Assembly (NCBI GenBank): GCA_016720635.1 | Contig: JADKKF010000018.1 | Coordinates: 1 to 10,281 of the forward strand | From: Saprospiraceae bacterium | Lineage (GTDB): Bacteria > Bacteroidota > Bacteroidia > Chitinophagales > Saprospiraceae | Direction of reading: 5' to 3' | Length of the DNA: 10,281 bases | Part shown: positions 5,444-10,216 of the stretch, one piece after another | How the letters are laid out: each line of letters starts with the position of its first letter | Numbering within the stretch: position 1 is the first letter of the stretch | Made by a program: the position numbers and the translations under genes | The notes under the pieces: generated by a model | Told to the model about the DNA's origin: nothing | The model's database searches: none | The model's input: the letters and a program-made list of their open reading frames with translations, nothing else

Positions 5444-6280
5444 CTACATTTCGTTTCCAAATAGAGTTCCTGCCTGTAAATCTTTTTCTTTTCTTTTTTC
5501 TTCCAATGCTTTTTTAATACGTTCTTCAATGATAGTGCAGTATTCAGAAGATATTTCACTTCCAATCCAATTACGGTTGTTTAAAATACTCATTTTTGCA
5601 GTTGTTCCACTTCCCATAAATGGGTCGTAAACCAAGTCACCTTCATTGCTCCAACTTATAATATGGTCTTTTACAAGTTCTTCAGGGAATATTGCAGGGT
5701 GATTAAAAGCGAATTTATCCTTTGTGCTTAAATACATTCCTGTATCGTATTCCCAAACATTATGTCTTTTACCATAGTCGTTTATAATTTTAGCACTTCG
5801 CTTTGACCTTGTCCCATCCTTTTCTGTAATACTTTGAACACCTCCGCTTTGTCCCGCTTTCTTATTTTTCCTATCACAAATAGGGTTAAATGTTTTCTTT
5901 TTACCCTTGCTCAATATAAAGCAGTATTCAAAAGTCTGATGATACTTGTCTGGGAAAGGAACGCTAAAATTATTTTTCTTGTAAATTATTGTGTCGTGAA
6001 CAATAAATCCTATCTCTTTAAAAAATAATGCTTGCTTAAATGAAGTTAATGTTTCACCTCCTTTTTCGTGTCCATCTCCTACAATCCAAACTAAAATACC
6101 ACCTTGTTTTGTAATCCTGAACAACTCCTTTGCAATATCCTCAAATGGAAATGAATATCCATTATAGGTTCGCAATCCGTCATAAGGAGGAGATGTTACC
6201 GTTAAATCCACGAAACAATCAGGCATTTTTGCCATTGTTTCTAAATTGCTTTCATTGTAACTCTTGTTTATATCAATCAT
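5444..6280 (-). CDS. Site-specific DNA methyltransferase, TSPPY type
   Basis: A second amino-methyltransferase. Motif IV TVTSPPYDGLRTY has SPPY at residues 30-33, and the TSPPY form is most often seen in cytosine-N4 enzymes, so m4C is favoured over m6A. Motif I, DPFMGSGTTAK, starts at about 219 and is followed by WIGSEISSEYC. The order IV then I is the beta class. A basic stretch in the middle (about 133-170) may be the target-recognition region. The 278-aa length is normal and the motifs are intact. No endonuclease is nearby. The start at 6280 (AAATTAAAAATATG) is preferred to the in-frame TTG at 6319. A leader ORF from attC site 9 stops 19 bases before it. The stop lies just before R''. Confidence 0.88.
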   Translation of the reverse strand: MIDINKSYNESNLETMAKMPDCFVDLTVTSPPYDGLRTYNGYSFPFEDIAKELFRITKQGGILVWIVGDGHEKGGETLTSFKQALFFKEIGFIVHDTIIYKKNNFSVPFPDKYHQTFEYCFILSKGKKKTFNPICDRKNKKAGQSGGVQSITEKDGTRSKRSAKIINDYGKRHNVWEYDTGMYLSTKDKFAFNHPAIFPEELVKDHIISWSNEGDLVYDPFMGSGTTAKMSILNNRNWIGSEISSEYCTIIEERIKKALEEKRKEKDLQAGTLFGNEM

Positions 6281-6299
6281 ATTTTTAATTTTTTCAAAA

Positions 6300-6431
6300 T
6301 TATTTTTGCCATCGCTCAAAAAAAGAAAAGAAAAAGCGTTTGCGTTTCAATTCAAGTTCTATGGTAATAATCCGCACCAGCAGGTAACACGTGCTATACA
6401 AAAGAGGCGGTTCAGTTCTCCGCAGAAACAT
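6300..6431 (-). CDS. attC-borne leader ORF, 43 aa
   Basis: Starts at CACAAATGTTT in the loop of attC site 9 and crosses R' (MFLRRTEPPLLYSTCYLLVR). It stops at 6300, 19 bases upstream of the methyltransferase start. Its C-terminal part is basic and Phe-rich. Listed as part of the leader pattern; a peptide function is not implied. Confidence 0.3.
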   Translation of the reverse strand: MFLRRTEPPLLYSTCYLLVRIITIELELKRKRFFFSFFERWQK

Positions 6432-6512
6432 TTGTGGTTAAACAAAAAATTGTACTCCGCATCAACTTTAGTGCTAATAATCGCCTCCTTCGCATAGCAC
6501 CATACGTTGGCA
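6382..6512 (-). other. attC-like site 9
   Basis: Palindrome of 131 bp. Cores are TGCCAAC (R'', 6512-6506) and GTTACCT (R', 6388-6382). The arms CGTGCTATACAAAAGAGGCG and CGCCTCCTTCGCATAGCACC pair. The loop has ACTAAAGTT and CACAAATG. Confidence 0.85.
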
Positions 6513-6518
6513 GCAAGT

Positions 6519-6854
6519 TTACCAGTACCACCGCCTAAACATCCTGCGACCCATATATTCAGCACAATTCCAAAACTGTTCTGACCTTTCGACAAATCGC
6601 ATATAAATTGATTTTGCATAGCTAAATGTTGATGCCTGCCTGCCTCGACAAAGAACATCAAGGAATTTAGCACCGCACCAAATGTTGTTTTCATCCATAT
6701 ACCCGATGTACCATATTTTATCAGTCGGGTCAAAATGAATTTGTGTAAAGTGCGGATGCTTTTTCAGGAACTTTTGAAGGTTCGGAGAAAAACCTGCTGC
6801 CAACAATACATTGGCAAAAGCAGGGCGGACGTGGTTTAATTGAACTGTTTGCAT
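6519..6854 (-). CDS. Hypothetical 111-aa protein
   Basis: Not recognised. It is rich in aromatic residues and His (FLKKHPHFTQIHFDPTDK, then IWYIGYMDENNIWCG) and ends with Arg and Trp (MGRRMFRRWYW). No membrane helix or signal peptide is visible. The front, MQTVQLNHVRPAFANVLLAA, is encoded by attC site 10 up to about residue 16, and the frame is open through R'. The start (GAAAATATGC) matches the one at 3900. A longer overlapping frame at 6359-6733 runs into the attC and is rejected. The stop TAA lies four bases before the R'' core region, as expected for a cassette gene. Confidence 0.65.
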   Translation of the reverse strand: MQTVQLNHVRPAFANVLLAAGFSPNLQKFLKKHPHFTQIHFDPTDKIWYIGYMDENNIWCGAKFLDVLCRGRQASTFSYAKSIYMRFVERSEQFWNCAEYMGRRMFRRWYW

Positions 6855-6928
6855 ATTTTCAACTTTAGTTTGTTAAATGAACGGCAGTGCAGGAAATCCC
6901 TGCCTTCGCCAATGTTTTGCCGTTGTAG
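6798..6928 (-). other. attC-like site 10
   Basis: Palindrome of 131 bp. Cores are CTACAAC (R'', 6928-6922) and GTTGGCA (R', 6804-6798). The arms AACAATACATTGGCAAAAGC and CTTCGCCAATGTTTTGCCG pair. The loop carries ACTAAAGTTGAAAATATG, the start of the 111-aa gene. Confidence 0.85.
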
Positions 6929-6932
6929 GCAA

Positions 6933-7130
6933 TTATTTTGACGGCTGCAAAGTTTCTAAGTGTAATCTTTTGACATCTTGCAAAACATCAATAAGCCATT
7001 CTAAATCTTCTTTAGCAATTGATATTTTATCAATGCTTTCAATCTCAATTTTTTCTTTTCTTGAGTCATAAAGAACATTTAATCTTTCACCACTACCATC
7101 AGAATAGGGTAATGAAAAGTTTACCATCAT
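6933..7130 (-). CDS. Hypothetical 65-aa protein
   Basis: Not recognised. It begins MMVNFSLPYSDGSGERLNVL and continues as strand-like segments (KIEIESIDKISI), followed by a helix EDLEWLIDVLQDVKRLHLETL (about 41-61). It is soluble and acidic. It is the only gene of a 260-bp cassette and its stop is a few bases from R''. Two ATG codons stand in tandem at the start. A nine-codon frame (ATG at 7153, MANLYQNQ) ends with a TGA that overlaps the first ATG, so this gene too may be coupled to a short leader, here one inside the cassette rather than in the attC. Confidence 0.65.
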   Translation of the reverse strand: MMVNFSLPYSDGSGERLNVLYDSRKEKIEIESIDKISIAKEDLEWLIDVLQDVKRLHLETLQPSK

Positions 7131-7175
7131 TGGTTTTGATAAAGGTTTGCCATTTTGTTTTTTTAGTATAACTGC

Positions 7176-7370
7176 CTACAACAAAGGTTTGGCGTTATAG
7201 CTGCTCGACAGAACGCACTTCAACAGTATATCGTTATTGTGCTTCAAATCTATCCGACGTAACGCTATTCATCTTTTGTATGTAGTTCAGCTTTTGGTTA
7301 ATAATTAATCTTTATATCCCAGCTTGACTGTCACTATTGCAGCCACAACGCCAAGCCCTCAACGTTATAA
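7176..7370 (-). other. attC-like site 11
   Basis: Long palindrome of 195 bp. Cores are TTATAAC (R'', 7370-7364) and GTTGTAG (R', 7182-7176). The arms AACAAAGGTTTGGCGTTATA and CACAACGCCAAGCCCTCAAC pair. The large loop (about 140 bases) holds a 12-codon frame starting at AGATGAATAG that closes before L', so unlike most sites this one gives no open frame into the next cassette. No other gene is visible in this stretch. Confidence 0.82.
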
Positions 7371-7376
7371 GCCATT

Positions 7377-7700
7377 TTAGACCAACCGCAATTGACGAAA
7401 CCAATTTAGTATTCTACTTTTATCGCCATTACCATAAGACCATTTGCCTGTAAGAATAAAAGCAAAAGGAAGTCCGATAAACATTAAGACAAAAAGTATC
7501 AATGCGAATGGAAGTGTTAATCTAATCCAACCTTTTACTTCTGTTTTTTCTTCTGTGTAGAAATCAATACCGAGTGAAATCCATCTATCACACATTTCTT
7601 CACTTGACACCTTGTTTAGTTCAGGGAATGTTTCTCTGAATTTCGGTAAGTAGTTCATATCATTATGTGACCAAACTCTTTTTAATTTTCTGAATACCAT
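7377..7700 (-). CDS. Small membrane protein, 107 aa
   Basis: Not assigned to a family. The N-terminal half is soluble and basic/aromatic (MVFRKLKRVWSHNDMNYLPK, then FPELNKVSSEEMCDRW). A long hydrophobic segment follows at about 58-84 (LTLPFALILFVLMFIGLPFA), enough for one transmembrane helix or a tight hairpin. The tail is short and basic (RILNWFRQLRLV). It probably sits in the inner membrane. It starts at 7700 (AAAAACAATG), ten bases after the stop of an attC-borne leader ORF. The R' GTTATAAGCC and R'' GGCTTATAAC of this cassette are perfect complements over ten bases. Confidence 0.72.
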   Translation of the reverse strand: MVFRKLKRVWSHNDMNYLPKFRETFPELNKVSSEEMCDRWISLGIDFYTEEKTEVKGWIRLTLPFALILFVLMFIGLPFAFILTGKWSYGNGDKSRILNWFRQLRLV

Positions 7701-7710
7701 TGTTTTTAAA

Positions 7711-7800
7711 TTAAATTATTAAACCAAACCTTAATAAAAACGGCTTATAACAGTGGTTTAGCAAAATACCGCCACAAGCCTTTGTATTAAATTTCAACAT
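7711..7800 (-). CDS. attC-borne leader ORF, 29 aa
   Basis: Starts in the loop of attC site 12 (AGAATGTTG) and reads through L' and R' (MLKFNTKACGGILLNHCYKP). It stops ten bases before the membrane-protein gene, a spacing compatible with coupling. The longer frame up to 7956 is only the reverse side of the neighbouring gene. Confidence 0.3.
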   Translation of the reverse strand: MLKFNTKACGGILLNHCYKPFLLRFGLII

Positions 7801-7840
7801 TCTGCAAGGCGGTACTTCGCCAAGCCACAAACCGTTACCG
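7745..7840 (-). other. attC-like site 12
   Basis: Short palindrome of 96 bp. Cores are CGGTAAC (R'', 7840-7834) and GTTATAA (R', 7751-7745). The arms GTGGTTTAGCAAAATACCGCC (first 20 bases) and GGCGGTACTTCGCCAAGCCA pair closely. The TAA in R'' is the stop codon of the upstream methylase-like gene. Confidence 0.87.
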
Positions 7841-8551
7841 GCAAGCGAAGCTACCCCACTGCTCTGCCATAGCCTTTGCGACACCCTCAAAGGTTTTTGA
7901 ACGCAGTTTTGCTCGTTCCGGTCCAGGTGGCAAATAGTGTAATCTTTGTGCTTCATTTTTCGGTAATTGTTTCCATTGTTCTTTTACATCGTTTGTGGAT
8001 TTCAACTTTGGTAATCCTTTCAACCAAAAGCAGGTCGCCTTACTTTCTGTATGCCCGAAATGATACGGCTGAATACATTGGTCATATTTTCTACCAATCA
8101 ATTCAACAGCGTATTTGTGCGGTATCGGGTTTTCAATAGCTATCAATGGTATCGGGGCATCAAGTAAGGATTTGAAAAATTCAGCACCTTCTTTTAGTTT
8201 TTGCCACCTGTCCTCATTCCGGCTTCCATCTTTGTTCCTCAGCCAACATACACCGCTATTTGTCAAATATGTACAGGTTGGGTGTCCTATCATCATATCC
8301 CAGCCGTCATTCAGCACACTCAAAACATCGCCTTTGATATGCCATTCAGGGTGTCCACCGCTACAATCCTGCAAGTCACAACTCCAGGCATCAAAACCAA
8401 GTTTACGCAGTTCTATTGTTGTGGCTTGACTTTCCTCACAGGCAACCAAAACACTAACGCCAGCCGGTAACACTGCATTGGCAATATTGCCGGTGTAGTG
8501 CATATCCTGAACGCCTGTAAATAAATCAACTTGTGTACTCATACTGAACAT
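7835..8551 (-). CDS. C5-cytosine-methyltransferase-like protein, phage type
   Basis: A Rossmann-fold protein of the type called DNA cytosine methyltransferase in many phages. It contains VLVACEESQATTIELRKLGF (AdoMet-binding strand and helix, about 34-53), CSGGHPEW, GDVL, then MMIGHPTCTYLTNSG (about 87-100), where Cys93 takes the place of the catalytic Cys of motif IV, and AIENPIPHK (ENP at 140-142, motif VI). It ends SKTFEGVAKAMAEQWG. At 238 aa it is shorter than true C5 methylases and the PCQ motif is PTCT, so activity is uncertain. The start at 8551 (AACAAATG) is in the loop of attC site 13, and the first 27 residues are attC-encoded; an ATG at 8542 is a near alternative. The stop TAA lies inside the R'' core of attC site 12. 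Confidence 0.82.
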   Translation of the reverse strand: MFSMSTQVDLFTGVQDMHYTGNIANAVLPAGVSVLVACEESQATTIELRKLGFDAWSCDLQDCSGGHPEWHIKGDVLSVLNDGWDMMIGHPTCTYLTNSGVCWLRNKDGSRNEDRWQKLKEGAEFFKSLLDAPIPLIAIENPIPHKYAVELIGRKYDQCIQPYHFGHTESKATCFWLKGLPKLKSTNDVKEQWKQLPKNEAQRLHYLPPGPERAKLRSKTFEGVAKAMAEQWGSFACR

Positions 8552-8596
8552 TTGTTTTTCAAATTCGGCAACATCGCCAATGCTGGACGGTTGGCG
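8465..8596 (-). other. attC-like site 13
   Basis: Palindrome of 132 bp. Cores are CGCCAAC (R'', 8596-8590) and GTTACCG (R', 8471-8465). The arms GCATTGGCAATATTGCCGG and CGGCAACATCGCCAATGCTG pair. The loop shares AAAAACAAATGTTC with site 15. Confidence 0.87.
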
Positions 8597-8612
8597 GAAA
8601 TGCGCAGACACC

Positions 8613-9113
8613 CTAAAATGGCAAATCATCATCATTAGGAATATTTTGGAATTGATAACATTTAGGATCGCCTATATAAAACTTTGTCCGATTTACACGG
8701 AACCTATAATCATTAAAGTTTCTTATTAATTCTTCCGTTTTTGCATCAATAACGCCTTTTGCGGTTTGAGAAAATAATTCTTTTTGTCTATGCGTACCAG
8801 CTTTTTCGGTAACATCAAAAAAAAGTTTCATAGCATTTAATTGAGCAACGAAATTAAAATACTCTTTTTTGCGTAGTCGTATCATTTCAATGATCTGTTT
8901 TTCCAATGCGCCTATGTGTTCATAGTATTCTTTGACTTTTTTATTTAACTCATCTCTTTTTTTACAAACCTCTTCAAATGCCTCTTGTGGGACTAAATCA
9001 CTTCCGCCAACATTGGTATTGCCAATAGCAGGGCGTGACATGCTGTCCATCGGCTGCGGTTCGCTATTCGGCATTTGTTCCGGCTGAACGTTTTTTAATG
9101 TACTTTCATTCAT
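8613..9113 (-). CDS. Coiled-coil protein with SSB-like C-terminal tail
   Basis: A 166-aa protein of unknown family. Residues 1-34 (MNESTLKNVQPEQMPNSEPQ, then to IGNTN) are attC-encoded and disordered. The cassette part starts at VGGSDL (35). Residues about 45-95 are charged and heptad-like (KRDELNKKVKEYYEHIGALE), probably a coiled coil. The protein ends NIPNDDDLPF, almost the same as the acidic tip of bacterial single-stranded DNA-binding protein (DDDIPF), which docks SSB partners such as RecQ, PriA, ExoI and Pol III chi. There is no OB fold, so this is not SSB. It may compete for, or recruit, SSB-binding repair and replication proteins. The start could also be the ACAAATG at 9074. Confidence 0.75.
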   Translation of the reverse strand: MNESTLKNVQPEQMPNSEPQPMDSMSRPAIGNTNVGGSDLVPQEAFEEVCKKRDELNKKVKEYYEHIGALEKQIIEMIRLRKKEYFNFVAQLNAMKLFFDVTEKAGTHRQKELFSQTAKGVIDAKTEELIRNFNDYRFRVNRTKFYIGDPKCYQFQNIPNDDDLPF

Positions 9114-9199
9114 AAAATTTATTTTTAGTTTTTAATAATATTTAGTTCCGGCAGAAGTTTTTTAATTGCCCGGCCATCGGCAATACCTATTCGTTATAT
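9005..9199 (-). other. attC-like site 14
   Basis: Long palindrome of 195 bp, the same length as site 11. Cores are ATATAAC (R'', 9199-9193) and GTTGGCG (R', 9011-9005). The arms AACATTGGTATTGCCAATAG and CATCGGCAATACCTATTCGT pair. The large loop encodes the N-terminus of the coiled-coil protein. Confidence 0.82.
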
Positions 9200-9231
9200 G
9201 AAAGCTACTACCACCCTAAGCAATAGCAATC

Positions 9232-9426
9232 TTACTTTAATTTTGAAACGGTATCCTTCATCATTTCTTTGAGACCGGAAGCAATCAATTTTTTATCTTC
9301 ATCACTAAAATCAATTGCCTTTCCGTTCCCGTCAACTCCACGCATTTTATGCGTGAAATTTCTCACATCCTTCGCATAATCAGCGAAGAAATGCTTCGCT
9401 GATATGTATTTTAAAATCTCTTTCAT
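9232..9426 (-). CDS. Hypothetical 64-aa protein
   Basis: Not recognised. Mostly helical and charged: MKEILKYISAKHFFADYAKD, then VRNFTHKMRGVDGNGKAIDF and SDEDKKLIASGLKEMMKDTV. There is no membrane segment. Last gene of the three-gene cassette. The ATG at 9426 is chosen; an in-frame TTG at 9489 would put the start five bases behind the upstream gene and add 21 residues rich in Ser and Gly, which would fit operon spacing. Both remain possible. The 67-base gap left by the chosen start shows no clear promoter. Confidence 0.6.
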   Translation of the reverse strand: MKEILKYISAKHFFADYAKDVRNFTHKMRGVDGNGKAIDFSDEDKKLIASGLKEMMKDTVSKLK

Positions 9427-9493
9427 AAGTAAAAAATAGCCCGTATCGTGGAGCCATACGCCTGATGAACTTCTCAGGGTAAACACCAAGTAT

Positions 9494-9793
9494 TTAGAAT
9501 AATGTTTGTCCGACTTCCTTCATCCAATTATCAGCAGCTTTGTTTTCAATTTTAGTCCACCATTCTATAACAACCGGCTTCAGGTTTTCGTATTTATTTA
9601 AAAGAAATTCAACTATTCCCTTTCCAGGTAACCAGCTATCTCTGGTTAATACATCTACTGCGTAATCCGTCTGGTCTGAATAGAATGCCTTAATTGTTTC
9701 TAAGGCTTCTGTTTCATCCATTGTTTCAATTGTTTCTTTTGCTCCTTCCTGAAGAAGCGATTGGCATTCAAGCCAGAATTTTAAATTTTCCAT
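9494..9793 (-). CDS. Hypothetical acidic 99-aa protein
   Basis: Not recognised. An acidic, helical protein: MENLKFWLECQSLLQEGAKE, then TIETMDETEALETIKAFYSD, with several Trp (WLPGKGIVEFLL at about 54-65, WWTKIENKAADNW at about 78-90). No signal peptide or membrane segment. Middle gene of the operon; the start (TCTCAAAATG) lies 18 bases after the stop of the gene upstream. AGAAGTTTTT occurs just before this start and also before the start at 10090, so the two leaders share a short A/T-rich motif. Its acidity suggests a protein-binding or DNA-mimic role, but that is only a guess. Confidence 0.65.
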   Translation of the reverse strand: MENLKFWLECQSLLQEGAKETIETMDETEALETIKAFYSDQTDYAVDVLTRDSWLPGKGIVEFLLNKYENLKPVVIEWWTKIENKAADNWMKEVGQTLF

Positions 9794-9811
9794 TTTGAGA
9801 AGTTTTTATGA

Positions 9812-10090
9812 TTAAAAATTATAAACTACGCCGTTACCGCCTAAGTGCTTACACATGCCGCAGGTTGCACGAATTTCATCGCCAATTTTATCAGCTAACC
9901 ATTTTGGTAATTCTAAAATTGTAGTTCCAAAACCTGTTTTTGTTTCTGTAATAACTGATTGTGATTTTGGCAACCATGTATTCCAATTGTTACGTTTAAG
10001 GCTTTCAAGATGCTGATAAACTAATTCTACTTTGATTGCTTTTTCTGTTTCAGAAATTACAGTTGCTTCGATTTTTACTTTGTTTGACAT
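9812..10090 (-). CDS. Hypothetical beta-rich 92-aa protein (WLPKSQ motif)
   Basis: First gene of the operon. It begins with beta-strand-like repeats (MSNKVKIEATVISETEKAIK, then VELVY) and has NTWLPKSQSVI (about 38-48). The pattern KAIkVe...WLPKSQ is familiar from short phage and plasmid proteins of unknown function, probably a small OB- or SH3-like barrel. Near the C-terminus LELPKWLADKIGDEI (about 59-73) is followed by CGMCKH, a possible metal site. The start at 10090 (CTCAAATG, from AACTTCTCAAATG) follows a promoter of Bacteroidota type at 10122-10153. Confidence 0.68.
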   Translation of the reverse strand: MSNKVKIEATVISETEKAIKVELVYQHLESLKRNNWNTWLPKSQSVITETKTGFGTTILELPKWLADKIGDEIRATCGMCKHLGGNGVVYNF

Positions 10091-10121
10091 TTGAGAAGTT
10101 TTTAATTGTTATTTGATATAG

Positions 10122-10178
10122 TAAAAGTAAATCAAAATTTACTACAATCCAAATATTTAGTAAACTATTTTTTACTAA
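10122..10178 (-). promoter_or_regulatory. Promoter with inverted repeats, likely operator, for the 10090-9232 operon
   Basis: TTTG (10153-10150), 20 bases, TACTTTTA (10129-10122), one base off TAnnTTTG but with the same spacing as the two other promoters here. Two perfect inverted repeats lie on it: GTAAAT-CAAA-ATTTAC (10127-10142), between and over the promoter elements, and TTAGTAAA-CTATTT-TTTACTAA (10157-10178), just upstream. Both share TAGTAAA/TTTACTA half sites, which suggests a dimeric repressor. Confidence 0.55.
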
Positions 10179-10179
10179 G

Positions 10180-10188
10180 TTATCCACA
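10180..10188. promoter_or_regulatory. DnaA-box-like 9-mer (second copy)
   Basis: A perfect TTATCCACA inside the string AAGTTATCCACATTT that also occurs at 2873-2887. It lies next to the operator-like repeats and about 30 bases inside the cassette end, the same place as in the 2913-2225 cassette. DnaA control is inference. Confidence 0.4.
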
Positions 10189-10216
10189 TTTTGAAAGATA
10201 ATTACCCGTAGCCTTC

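Noticed and set aside
6359..6733. Minus-strand frame of 124 codons
   Set aside because: It overlaps the 111-aa gene in another frame and continues across attC site 9, past both cores. The 111-aa frame fits the cassette borders, ending just before R''.
7801..7956. Upstream part of the minus-strand frame 7711-7956
   Set aside because: It lies inside the methylase-like gene in another frame. Only the part from the ATG at 7800, in the attC loop, is kept as a leader ORF.
8115..8470. Plus-strand open frames of 89 to 104 codons
   Set aside because: They are antisense to the methylase-like gene, with no family resemblance and no promoter. The same holds for the other plus-strand frames of 60 to 92 codons.
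8613..9113. Single-stranded DNA-binding protein
   Set aside because: Only the acidic tip resembles SSB. The body is a charged helical region with no OB-fold pattern.
932..9199. Palindromes as rho-independent terminators or REP elements
   Set aside because: They lack a terminal T-run after a short GC stem, are 93 to 195 bp long, and their end cores pair within cassettes in a cassette-specific manner, which neither class would explain.
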